In this document: piece after piece, positions 1 through 8,102 of the stretch
Position numbering within the stretch: the stretch's first letter is position 1
How the letters are laid out: each line of letters begins with the position of its first letter
Source: GWF2-33-9 sp964500435
GTDB taxonomy: Bacteria > Bacteroidota > Ignavibacteria > Kapaibacteriales > UBA2268
Reading direction: 5' to 3'
DNA length: 64,000 nt
NCBI GenBank assembly: GCA_964500435.1
Contig: CAZCNL010000003.1
Coordinates: forward strand, 62,001 to 126,000
Translations under genes and position numbers: made by a program
Notes under the pieces: model-generated
Told to the model about the DNA's origin: nothing
The model's input: the letters and a program-made list of their open reading frames with translations, nothing else
Databases searched by the model: none

Positions 1-517
1 TCAAGGAATTGAGTAATTTTTCTGTAATATTAATTTTTTCTAAAGAAAGTTGATTAATAGTTTCATTTTCTGTGATATCAATTATTGTTACTAGAATACC
101 AGAAATAGTGCCGTGATTGTTAATATGAGGAATGAAAATTTTTTGGAAATAATACTTTTTATTATTGATTACGTTTGTTTCGAAAACATTCACAACTTCA
201 CCAAGAAGAGCTTTATTAATATTTTCTTTTTTGTATTCGATCTTCTCGTTTTCAAATAAATTTTTAAGATTTTCCCCCCTTTTTGGGAAAACTTTATAAA
301 TCAAAGTAGAAAAATCGTTAAATAAAGCATTGTAATAGATTATATTAAAATCTGTATCTAAATAAATTACGGGATATGGAAAATAATCAAAAATTAGTGA
401 AAACGAAGAAATATAAGTCTCTTCGTCTCTTTGGGACTCATTGTTTAGTTTTTCTTCTAAATAAATTAATTTATTTATTAATTCTTCTTTAGTTAAATTT
501 GAATATTTCTTTTCCAT
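1..517 (-). CDS. PAS-domain sensor protein, N-terminal part (runs off the window)
   Basis: An open frame on the minus strand starts at an ATG (515-517) and continues without a stop to the left edge, giving about 172 residues of an incomplete protein. The first 35 residues are charged and helix-forming (ELINKLIYLEEKLNNE), like a short coiled coil. Residues about 40-160 read as a PAS fold: FPYPVIYLDTDFNIIYYN at the start and GTISGILVTIIDITE near the end, the usual PAS/PAC close. The missing C-terminus most likely carries a histidine kinase or other output domain, but it lies outside the window. No signal peptide or membrane segment is visible, so the seen part should be cytoplasmic. It is divergent from thpR, with about 80 AT-rich bases between them. 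Confidence 0.7.
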   Translation of the reverse strand, partial: MEKKYSNLTKEELINKLIYLEEKLNNESQRDEETYISSFSLIFDYFPYPVIYLDTDFNIIYYNALFNDFSTLIYKVFPKRGENLKNLFENEKIEYKKENINKALLGEVVNVFETNVINNKKYYFQKIFIPHINNHGTISGILVTIIDITENETINQLSLEKINITEKLLNSL

Positions 518-598
518 ACTAAGATAATTTGACGAAAATTACAAAAAAAAAATAAATTATACATTAAAATTTTTAATTGATAAATAAAAAATTGGAAT

Positions 599-1129
599 AT
601 GAGATTATTTATAGGCACTTTTTTGAATTCGAGTTATATTATCGGCAATTACACAAATTTATTTAACAAATTGACGAAATATATTGATGGGAAATGGGTA
701 GAACCACATAATTTACATTTTACCTACAATTTCCTTGGCGAAGTAGAAGACGAAATGGCAGAAGAATTAATTGCTGAACTTAATCCATTATTAAAAGAAT
801 ATAAAGATAAACTCGAAATTAAAGGAATTACTGGTTTCCCAAATGTATGGAAACCCAAGCAATTAGTATGTAAAATTTTAAACGAATCACACCAAATATT
901 TGAATTGCAAAAAGAGCTAACTCAAATATTGAAAAAATTGCATTTCAAGACAGACGAGAGACCATATACTCCACATTTGACTCTTGTTCGTGTGAAAAAC
1001 CTCCACCCTGAATACTCACAGTTTATCAAACAATATTTTAATTTTTCAATCGGTGAGGTTGAAAGCTATAAAATCGAGCTAATTAAAAGCGAGCTTACAA
1101 GAAGCGGTCCTGTTTATTCAAAAATGTAA
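599..1129 (+). CDS. thpR: RNA 2',3'-cyclic phosphodiesterase (LigT/ThpR family)
   Basis: The 176-residue product has the two HxT motifs of the 2H phosphoesterase family: H40-F-T42 in NLHFTYNFLG and H126-L-T128 in TPHLTLVRV. In this family the two histidines act in hydrolysis of 2',3'-cyclic phosphate ends on RNA. The N-terminal MRLFIGTF strand and overall length fit bacterial ThpR (about 175-190 aa). It is cytoplasmic, with no signal peptide. It lies 74 bp upstream of miaB on the same strand, so both may be expressed together, though no functional link is evident. The start is the first ATG after the gap with the divergent PAS gene. Physiological substrates of bacterial ThpR are poorly defined. 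Confidence 0.88.
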   Translation: MRLFIGTFLNSSYIIGNYTNLFNKLTKYIDGKWVEPHNLHFTYNFLGEVEDEMAEELIAELNPLLKEYKDKLEIKGITGFPNVWKPKQLVCKILNESHQIFELQKELTQILKKLHFKTDERPYTPHLTLVRVKNLHPEYSQFIKQYFNFSIGEVESYKIELIKSELTRSGPVYSKM

Positions 1130-1203
1130 AAATTATTATTAATTTTGTATTCTTTAATTTATTAGGGTAACCTAAAATGTTTATATAAGGATTTTAATAT
1201 CTT

Positions 1204-2532
1204 ATGGAAAATAATAAAAAAGTATATATAGAAACCTATGGCTGCCAAATGAATTTTTATGATACTGAAATACTCAGTGGAATTCTAAAAAATACTGGCA
1301 GATATGAAATAATCACAGAACCAGAAGGAGCAGATTTTATTTTGCTTAATACTTGTAGCGTAAGAGATAATGCTGAAAAGACTATTTATAACCGATTAAT
1401 GCATTTAAAAGCAAATAAAAAAGCAAATAAAAATTTAATTGTTGGTCTCGCAGGTTGTATGGCTGAAAGATTAAGAAAAGATATTTTTAATAAATCTGAT
1501 TTAGTCAAGGTTGTTATTGGACCTGATGAATACCGACGTGCACCTGAAATATTAGACAATTCACTTGCTGGAGAAATTGGGGTAGCCGTACGTTTAAGTC
1601 GAGTGGAGACTTATGAAGATATCGAACCACTTCGCACAAAAGGATTGAGTGCTTGGTTGGCAATTATGCGGGGTTGTAACCATTTCTGTACTTATTGTGT
1701 TGTCCCTTATACAAGAGGTCGAGAAAGGTCAAGGACAGTTTCTACAATTATTGAAGAAATGAAAAGTTTAACTGATGGTGGATTTATGGAAGTAACCTTG
1801 TTAGGTCAAAATGTGAATAGTTATTTTGATTCAAGTTCGAATAAAAATTTCCCAAACTTACTTCGAACACTTGCCAAGGAATTTCCGAAAATGCGGATTA
1901 GATTTGTTACTTCGCATCCATTAGATATGAGCGATGACTTGATTTATGCTTTAAGTGAATTTGATAATTTATGCAATTATATTCATCTACCATTCCAATC
2001 TGGTTCGAATCAAATACTTGAAAAGATGCAAAGAGGTTATACGGTTGAGCATTATTTAAATAGAATTGAAAAAATAAAAGCAAATTTAACAGATTATGCA
2101 CTTTCAACTGATATTATTGCAGGTTTCCCAACTGAAACTTTAGAAGACCACCAATCAACTTTGGAGTTAATGAATGAAGTAAAATTCGATGGTGCTTTTA
2201 TGTTTAAGTATTCGCCACGAGAAGGCACAAAAGCATTTAAGATGGAAGATGACATTCCCGAAGAAGAGAAACTTAGACGATTAAATGAAATTATTGAATT
2301 GCAAAATAAACACTCGAAAGAATTAAATGAAAAAGAAATTGGTAAAACCTTTGAAGTTCTTGCCGAAGGTCCATCCAAAAAGAGAAAAAGTGAATGGATG
2401 GGAAGAACTAAGCACAATAAAGTTGTAATTTTTGATAATACTGACGAGAATATTCTTTACGGTGATTTAATACAAGTTAAAATCAAAAAAGCAAATTCCG
2501 CAACTTTGTTTGGAGAAGTTGAAAGAATATAG
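1204..2532 (+). CDS. miaB: tRNA-2-methylthio-N6-dimethylallyladenosine synthase MiaB
   Basis: The 442-residue protein shows the full methylthiotransferase layout. The N-terminal UPF0004 domain has three cluster cysteines: C14 in ETYGCQMN, C51 in LLNTCSVR and C85 in GLAGCMAE. The radical-SAM motif is C158-x3-C162-x2-C165 in RGCNHFCTYCVVPY. A C-terminal TRAM domain spans about residues 375-440. MiaB adds a methylthio group at position 2 of i6A37 in tRNAs reading UNN codons, using two [4Fe-4S] clusters and SAM. RGCNHFCTYCVVPYTRGRE favours MiaB over MtaB or RimO. It acts in the cytosol. It follows thpR on the same strand and converges with a small lipoprotein gene. Confidence 0.95.
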   Translation: MENNKKVYIETYGCQMNFYDTEILSGILKNTGRYEIITEPEGADFILLNTCSVRDNAEKTIYNRLMHLKANKKANKNLIVGLAGCMAERLRKDIFNKSDLVKVVIGPDEYRRAPEILDNSLAGEIGVAVRLSRVETYEDIEPLRTKGLSAWLAIMRGCNHFCTYCVVPYTRGRERSRTVSTIIEEMKSLTDGGFMEVTLLGQNVNSYFDSSSNKNFPNLLRTLAKEFPKMRIRFVTSHPLDMSDDLIYALSEFDNLCNYIHLPFQSGSNQILEKMQRGYTVEHYLNRIEKIKANLTDYALSTDIIAGFPTETLEDHQSTLELMNEVKFDGAFMFKYSPREGTKAFKMEDDIPEEEKLRRLNEIIELQNKHSKELNEKEIGKTFEVLAEGPSKKRKSEWMGRTKHNKVVIFDNTDENILYGDLIQVKIKKANSATLFGEVERI

Positions 2533-2558
2533 TTCAAATTTAAATTATTTTTCCAAAA

Positions 2559-2909
2559 TTATTCATTATACTCAGGATGATTTTTTCTATTAGCTCGATT
2601 TGCAGAATCAAATTTGTGCTTGTATTCTATTGTAATGGAATTTCTCATTGAATCGATAATTTTTAAAAATCCATTTTCATTTTTTGCGAGATAATAAAAT
2701 TCTCTTTTAAAACTTTCTTCATCATAATTATTTTGTTTTAAGATTTCAAGAACTCTCTTGTTTGCTTCTAAACTATCAATTGTTTTGGTGCGGGTTATTA
2801 AAATTTGCCGATAAATTTGTAGGAATTTATCTTTATTAACTTCATCACTACAAGCAACAAAAAATACAACTAATGTTGAAACAATAATCAAAATTAAATT
2901 CTTAAACAT
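2559..2909 (-). CDS. Small putative lipoprotein of unknown function
   Basis: I place the start at the ATG at 2907-2909, giving 116 aa; the upstream in-frame extension is an AT-rich stretch with poor coding character. From this start the protein has a lipoprotein signal: a hydrophobic run (residues 4-18) followed by FFVACSDE with lipidated C20. The mature part is charged and helical (KDKFLQIYRQILITRTKT) and length resembles small Bacteroidota lipoproteins such as the DUF4296 group, but I cannot assign it with certainty. It probably sits on the inner or outer membrane facing the periplasm. It is divergent from the glucan phosphorylase gene, with about 108 bp between the starts. Confidence 0.6.
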   Translation of the reverse strand: MFKNLILIIVSTLVVFFVACSDEVNKDKFLQIYRQILITRTKTIDSLEANKRVLEILKQNNYDEESFKREFYYLAKNENGFLKIIDSMRNSITIEYKHKFDSANRANRKNHPEYNE

Positions 2910-3017
2910 AATGGTAAATCGTTTTCTCGATAAATAAATATTAATCAAAATTAAGTAAAATAAAGAGAATATTTTTATAAATTTTATTAATTTACAAAAA
3001 AATGAGATTGAAAAAAT

Positions 3018-5573
3018 ATGAAACCAATGCATAGTTTTGTAGTAAAAGCAAAATTACCTGAAAGTATAGAAAAAATTAAAGATATTGCCTATAATTATTG
3101 GTGGTGTTGGGACAGCGAAGCAAAAGAATTATTCAATAGGATGAGTCGTAAAATATGGAATGAAGTGCACCATAATCCAATTGCATTAATTAACAGATTG
3201 CCGCAGCAAGAGTTGGAGGATTTATCGAATCAATATGATTTTACTAATTTTTTGAATAAAGTTCATAGTAAATTCGAAAAATATATCAAAGCGAAAACTT
3301 GGTTTCAAGAACAGCAAATTACTTCAAAAGGCGTTATTGCTTACTTTAGTCCTGAATATGGAATCAATGAAAGTTTTCCTGTATATTCTGGTGGTTTAGG
3401 AGTACTTTCTGGGGACCATTTGAAGTCTTCAAGTGACTTGGGCTTACCTTTAATTGGTGTTGGACTTTTATATCAACAAGGTTATTTTCGTCAAAGATTA
3501 AGTCAAAATGGTTGGCAAAATGAACTTTACCCAATCAACGATTTTTATTCAATGCCGATGTTTATAGTAAGAGATGAAAGCGGCAATCGCAAGATAATAG
3601 ATGTTGATTTGCCCAATGGTAAAGTATATGCACAAATTTGGAAAATATTAGTTGGGCGTACTTTTTTATATCTTTTAGATACAAATATTGATGAAAATAC
3701 AAATTTAGAATATAAAAATATAACCGACCAACTCTATGGAGGCGATAGAGATACAAGAATCCAGCAAGAAATATTACTTGGTATTGGTGGTATTCGTGCA
3801 TTAAATGTTATGGGTATTGAACCTTCGGTCATACATATTAATGAAGGACACGCCGCTTTTGCATTACTCGAGCAAACTCGCAACTATATGCTTCGTTATA
3901 ATATTGATTTCCATTCTGCAATGCATATTACTCGAAGTAGCTCGATTTTTACTACACATACACCTGTGCCTGCTGGTAATGAAGCATTTTCATTGGATAG
4001 AATGGAAACCTATTTCCGTAATTATGTTCCAAGTTTGGGCTTGGAATACGAAGAATTTATAGCTATGGGACAAACTTCTGGTATAAATTATAACGAAGCA
4101 TTTTCTATGACAATATTAGGACTGAGGCTGACAGGTTATCATAATGGGGTTAGCAAATTGCACGGCAAAGTTTCCCAGAAAATGTGGAATAATATTTGGA
4201 AATGCTTGCCGTGGGAGGAAGTGCCAATTGATGGTTTAACGAATGGGATTCATACACATACTTGGCTTGCTCGTGAATTTGCAGAATTATATGAAAGATA
4301 TTTACAACCAAGTTGGGAAATAGATATTGACAATAAAGAAATATGGAAAGATATTGACGATATTCCAAGTGAAGAACTTTGGCGTGAAAAACAGCGTCGA
4401 AGAATTCGATTAGTTCTTTTCGCAAGAGATTATTTGAAAAGCAAACAGAAAGATTTTCTCAGACCAGACCAATTAAATAAAATTAACGAATATTTAGACC
4501 CAGATGCATTGACAATAGGATTTGCTCGCCGTTTTGCAACTTATAAACGACCTTATTTGATTTTCAGCGATATGAAGCGTTTGAAAAACTTACTGACAAA
4601 TAAAGAAAGACCTGTTCAAATTATTATGGCAGGTAAGGCTCATCCACACGATACTGAAGGCAAACAAATGATTCAAATGATAATACAAAAAGTCCGTGAT
4701 TTCGGATTAGAAAAGCACGTTGTATTTTTGGAAGATTACGATATGGTTATTGCACGGTTAATGGTAAAAGGTTGTGATGTATGGTTGAATAATCCTATTC
4801 GTCCGCTTGAAGCAAGTGGAACGAGTGGTATGAAGGCGGCGATAAATGGTACATTAAATTGCAGCATCTTAGATGGTTGGTGGGACGAAGCCTACGATGG
4901 AACTAATGGTTTTGCAATTGGTCAAGGTGAAGAACGGGAAAATAACGCCGAAATTAATCAACTCGAATCTGAAATGCTTTTAGATTTATTGGAAAACGAA
5001 GTAGTACCAACATTTTACGACCGTGGACAATCACGAACTCCACATCGTTGGGTCGAAATGATGAAAAATTCCATTAAAACTATTACTCCTAACTTTTCAA
5101 CAAATAGAATGGTAAAAGAATATGCAATTAATTATTACTTTAAAGCTCTGGAAAAAAATCAATTGTTGTTAAAGAATAATGCTCAACTTGTTGTTGAATT
5201 TGAAAATTGGCGAAAGAAAATTTACAGCAACTGGGACAAAATACAAATACAAGATATCGAAATGAAAAATGACCACGTCGCTTGGTTGGGCAAACCAATA
5301 GAAGTGTCAGTAAAAGTTAATTTAGCCCAGCTTTCACCCGAAGATATCGTTGTTCAAGTCTATTATGGAACTGTAGATGCTCATTCTGGTGAAATAGTAG
5401 ATACAAATTATGCAAATCTTAAATTAATTCGAAAAGAAGGTGATAGTTATATTTATGATGGGACTTACATTTGTAATGCAACGGGAAAACAAGGATTTAC
5501 AATTCGAGTTTTACCATCTCATCCATTAATGATTAAGCATTCTGATTTATATGTTTGCAAGTGGCCTCAATAG
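3018..5573 (+). CDS. glgP: Alpha-glucan (glycogen) phosphorylase, GlgP/TIGR02094 type
   Basis: The 851-residue enzyme belongs to the short-type bacterial/archaeal alpha-glucan phosphorylases. Residues about 10-110 form the DUF3417-like N-terminal region (NYWWCWDSEAKELF), followed by GT35 catalytic blocks: YFSPEYGINESFPVYSGGLG, HINEGHAAFALLE and FARRFATYKRP. The PLP-binding lysine is K606 in EASGTSGMKAAING. It phosphorolyses glycogen or maltodextrins to glucose 1-phosphate in the cytoplasm. A C-terminal region (about 730-851) follows the catalytic core, as is usual in this subfamily. The gene is single on its strand and ends at a strong bidirectional terminator shared with lpxD. No other glycogen genes are in the window. 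Confidence 0.93.
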   Translation: MKPMHSFVVKAKLPESIEKIKDIAYNYWWCWDSEAKELFNRMSRKIWNEVHHNPIALINRLPQQELEDLSNQYDFTNFLNKVHSKFEKYIKAKTWFQEQQITSKGVIAYFSPEYGINESFPVYSGGLGVLSGDHLKSSSDLGLPLIGVGLLYQQGYFRQRLSQNGWQNELYPINDFYSMPMFIVRDESGNRKIIDVDLPNGKVYAQIWKILVGRTFLYLLDTNIDENTNLEYKNITDQLYGGDRDTRIQQEILLGIGGIRALNVMGIEPSVIHINEGHAAFALLEQTRNYMLRYNIDFHSAMHITRSSSIFTTHTPVPAGNEAFSLDRMETYFRNYVPSLGLEYEEFIAMGQTSGINYNEAFSMTILGLRLTGYHNGVSKLHGKVSQKMWNNIWKCLPWEEVPIDGLTNGIHTHTWLAREFAELYERYLQPSWEIDIDNKEIWKDIDDIPSEELWREKQRRRIRLVLFARDYLKSKQKDFLRPDQLNKINEYLDPDALTIGFARRFATYKRPYLIFSDMKRLKNLLTNKERPVQIIMAGKAHPHDTEGKQMIQMIIQKVRDFGLEKHVVFLEDYDMVIARLMVKGCDVWLNNPIRPLEASGTSGMKAAINGTLNCSILDGWWDEAYDGTNGFAIGQGEERENNAEINQLESEMLLDLLENEVVPTFYDRGQSRTPHRWVEMMKNSIKTITPNFSTNRMVKEYAINYYFKALEKNQLLLKNNAQLVVEFENWRKKIYSNWDKIQIQDIEMKNDHVAWLGKPIEVSVKVNLAQLSPEDIVVQVYYGTVDAHSGEIVDTNYANLKLIRKEGDSYIYDGTYICNATGKQGFTIRVLPSHPLMIKHSDLYVCKWPQ

Positions 5574-5616
5574 TTTAACGAAAATTTATTAAATTTCAAT
5601 AGCTTTGCAAATTTAA

Positions 5617-5653
5617 AAAAGGTTCTGAAAAATTAATTTTCTCAGAACCTTTT
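5617..5653. terminator. Bidirectional rho-independent terminator between glgP and lpxD
   Basis: A perfect 12-bp inverted repeat, AAAAGGTTCTGA at 5617-5628 and TCAGAACCTTTT at 5642-5653, encloses a 13-nt AT-rich loop. A-runs on the left and T-runs on the right let it terminate both convergent genes. Confidence 0.85.
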
Positions 5654-5678
5654 GTTTAATTAATTTATCAAAATGTTG

Positions 5679-6719
5679 CTATTGATTTTTAGCGTCATCA
5701 ATCGTTTTCATGATTTTATTTATTTTTTTATAAAGCTCAGGCAAGGAATTTAAAACAGCTTCAATTTTGAAAGCAAGTGACTTTTCACGAACAGGTGAAC
5801 CATAGTAGATGCCGCTTTGGGGAATAGATTTTGGAACACCGGATTGAGCATAAATGATTACATCATCGGCAATGTTAAGATGACCTGCGACGCCTACTTG
5901 TCCTCCAAGTTTATTACGTTTGCCAATTTTAGCACTGCCCGAAATTCCTGTTTGAGCAGCCATTCCAGTATTTTCACCAACTTCTACGTTATGACCAATT
6001 TGGATTAAATTATCTAATTTGACACCATCGTTAATATATGTGGAACCAACAAAAGCTCGGTCTATTGTTGTGTTTGCACCAATTTCGACATTATTTCCAA
6101 TTACTACATTACCAATTTGAGGAATTTTTGTGTAGGAACCATCAGGATTATCGATATATCCAAAGCCATCGGACCCGATTACTGCACCAGAATGAATGAT
6201 GCAATTATTTCCAATTACACAATCTTTGTAGATAGTTACATTAGAGTGAAGAATAGTATTTTTGCCGATTTGTACGTTCTTATGGATTGAACAATTTGAT
6301 TTAATAATTACATTGTCTTCGACGGTAACACCATTTGCAATAAAACAATTCGGACCAATGTAAGAATTTTGAGAAATTTTTGCACCATTTTCAATTACCG
6401 CAGTTGGATGAATTCCATATGAATACTCTTCTTTTTCCGCAAAATGAAAAACTAATTTTAAGAATGCCACATAAGGATTTTCTACAAGAATAAAGACTTG
6501 GTTTGCCTTTGGTTGATAACTTGATTTTTCGGGAATTAAAACACAAGTTGCTTCAGTGGATTGAAGATATTTTTCATATTTTTCATTTGCTAAAAAAGTA
6601 ACATCGCCTTGCTTGGAATGTTCTATACGATTTAATCTTTTAAGTTTTGCATTTGTTGTTCCAACAATATTATTAGATTCTAAAAAATCTGACAATTCCT
6701 TAATATCCAATTCAAACAT
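5679..6719 (-). CDS. lpxD: UDP-3-O-(3-hydroxyacyl)glucosamine N-acyltransferase LpxD
   Basis: The 346-residue protein has the LpxD N-terminal uridine-binding domain (residues about 1-100, with GDVTFLANEKYEKYL) and a long left-handed beta-helix of hexapeptide repeats (about 105-320; e.g. ENGAKISQNSYIGPNCFIANG in part). The catalytic histidine is probably H243 in IQIGHNVEVGEN. It transfers a 3-hydroxyacyl chain from ACP to the 2-amino group in lipid A synthesis, in the cytoplasm. It is the last gene of uppS-bamA-skp-skp-lpxD, starting 3 bp after the preceding OmpH-family stop. The first two steps, lpxA and lpxC, are encoded at 61.4-63.6 kb. Confidence 0.94.
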   Translation of the reverse strand: MFELDIKELSDFLESNNIVGTTNAKLKRLNRIEHSKQGDVTFLANEKYEKYLQSTEATCVLIPEKSSYQPKANQVFILVENPYVAFLKLVFHFAEKEEYSYGIHPTAVIENGAKISQNSYIGPNCFIANGVTVEDNVIIKSNCSIHKNVQIGKNTILHSNVTIYKDCVIGNNCIIHSGAVIGSDGFGYIDNPDGSYTKIPQIGNVVIGNNVEIGANTTIDRAFVGSTYINDGVKLDNLIQIGHNVEVGENTGMAAQTGISGSAKIGKRNKLGGQVGVAGHLNIADDVIIYAQSGVPKSIPQSGIYYGSPVREKSLAFKIEAVLNSLPELYKKINKIMKTIDDAKNQ

Positions 6720-6722
6720 ATA

Positions 6723-7445
6723 TTACCTTTTAATAGGGTTAAGCTCATTATTTGGTGGTGTTGATTTCAAAGAATCTGGGTTATTTGGATTCTGTTGTTC
6801 TGGGTTCTCGAACTGCCTATCGTCGGGTGTGTCAGTTTTTGTTCGAGATACTCTTTTGGGCTTAACAGATTGTTTTTGTTGATTAGCTGGGTCTTTTTGA
6901 ATTTTTTCTTGTAATTCTTTTTCTAATTGCTCAACATCGACACCCAATTCTTTCAGCACTTCTATTGTTAAATCATATTTGAAATTGACATAAGCAAGAG
7001 GTTGAACACTTTGGTCAAATACAATATCGAAATTTCGTGAATTTGCTACCTTTTGTACGGCTGCAGAAATTTTTTGGTCAATTGGTGTCATAATTTGTTT
7101 AACAACTTGGTCATATTCACCATTTGGTGAAAATTTCGAACGTGCATAGCCTTCGCTTTGTTCTTTTAATTCACGTAATTCTTTTTCTTTTTGAGATTTT
7201 TCTTCGTCTGTCCAAATTAGCCGATTTTTATTAATTTCAAATTCAAGATTATCAATATTTTTTTGAATTACAGACAACTCTCTTTTCCATTCTTCAACGA
7301 ATGAACGAATTCGTTGTTCAGCTTGTTGAGCATCAGGTAATTTTGTGCGAATCATTTGCGAGTTGATAAAAGCAACTCTTTGTGCAAATGTTGTAAAAGG
7401 GACAATTCCTATACTTAATAGTACTAATAAAAGTAGTTTTTTCAT
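6723..7445 (-). CDS. OmpH/Skp-family periplasmic chaperone with extended C-terminus
   Basis: The 240-residue product begins with a signal peptide (KKLLLLVLLSIGIVPFTTFA, cleavage near residue 21). It continues with the OmpH/Skp pattern: RVAFINSQMI strand, long helical hairpin arms (EEWKRELSVIQKNIDNLE; DEEKSQKEKELRELKEQ) and a return strand with NFDIVFDQSVQPLAYVN. Skp trimers hold unfolded outer-membrane proteins in the periplasm. After residue about 190 there is a proline- and asparagine-rich tail (QNPNNPDSLKSTPPNNE) that is not part of the Skp fold and makes the protein longer than usual (about 160-180 aa). It lies between a second OmpH-family gene and lpxD, in the bamA operon. Confidence 0.85.
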   Translation of the reverse strand: MKKLLLLVLLSIGIVPFTTFAQRVAFINSQMIRTKLPDAQQAEQRIRSFVEEWKRELSVIQKNIDNLEFEINKNRLIWTDEEKSQKEKELRELKEQSEGYARSKFSPNGEYDQVVKQIMTPIDQKISAAVQKVANSRNFDIVFDQSVQPLAYVNFKYDLTIEVLKELGVDVEQLEKELQEKIQKDPANQQKQSVKPKRVSRTKTDTPDDRQFENPEQQNPNNPDSLKSTPPNNELNPIKR

Positions 7446-7487
7446 AAATTTTAATATAAATTAATAAAATCGACTAATTTCTAAAAA

Positions 7488-8045
7488 TCAATTATTACCT
7501 CTTTTTATAACATCTAATACTTTATATGTTAAATCAAATTTATCATCAAAATATAAAAGTGCATTACTTGTTTTGTCTAAGACTAATGAAATAGATTCTT
7601 CTTTTGCAACTTTTTGGATGGCAGTTCTAACTTTCTCTCTAATTGGGTCTAAAAATTTTTCTCTTGTTTGATTGAGTTCACCATTTTGTCCGAATTTTTG
7701 GTCTTGGTATTGGATTAATTGGTTTTGCATCATTTGTAAGGATTCTTCTTCTTTTGATTGTTGGTCAGCGGACATTAAAGATTTTTGTTTTTGATATTTT
7801 TGAATTTTGTCATCAAATTCTTTTTTCATTGCAATAAGTGAGTCCTGCCATTTTGTTCCTATTTCTTTTAATTTTTTATCAGCTGCAACAGCTTCAGGCA
7901 TTTCTTTTAAAATAATTTCAATATCGACAATTCCAAATTTCAAAGTTGGAGTGTTAGAAGATTTACCTTGTGCTAAAGCAGCATTGAAAGAAAAGCTGAA
8001 AGCAAGTACAAAAATTGTTATTAATGAGATGATTGTGTATTTCAT
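7488..8045 (-). CDS. OmpH/Skp-family periplasmic chaperone
   Basis: The 185-residue protein has a signal peptide (residues about 1-25, ending SFNAALAQ) and the Skp core: KFGIVDIEIILKEMPE, a helical arm region rich in K, E and Q (residues about 60-135), and SISLVLDKTSNALLYFDD before the end. It is predicted to bind unfolded outer-membrane proteins in the periplasm. It is the first of two tandem OmpH-family genes after bamA. The pair differ in sequence and length, so they are old paralogues and not a recent duplication. Tandem ompH genes beside bamA are common in Bacteroidota and Chlorobiota. Confidence 0.88.
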   Translation of the reverse strand: MKYTIISLITIFVLAFSFSFNAALAQGKSSNTPTLKFGIVDIEIILKEMPEAVAADKKLKEIGTKWQDSLIAMKKEFDDKIQKYQKQKSLMSADQQSKEEESLQMMQNQLIQYQDQKFGQNGELNQTREKFLDPIREKVRTAIQKVAKEESISLVLDKTSNALLYFDDKFDLTYKVLDVIKRGNN

Positions 8046-8102
8046 AGTTTTTCCTTATTTATTAATAATAATTCTTTTTTTTCTTAATTTTTTATTATAT
8101 TC

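Noticed and set aside
2910..3032. Longer start for the small lipoprotein gene
   Set aside because: The extension would put the lipobox about 60 residues from the N-terminus and is made of AT-rich intergenic-like sequence that overlaps the start of glgP.
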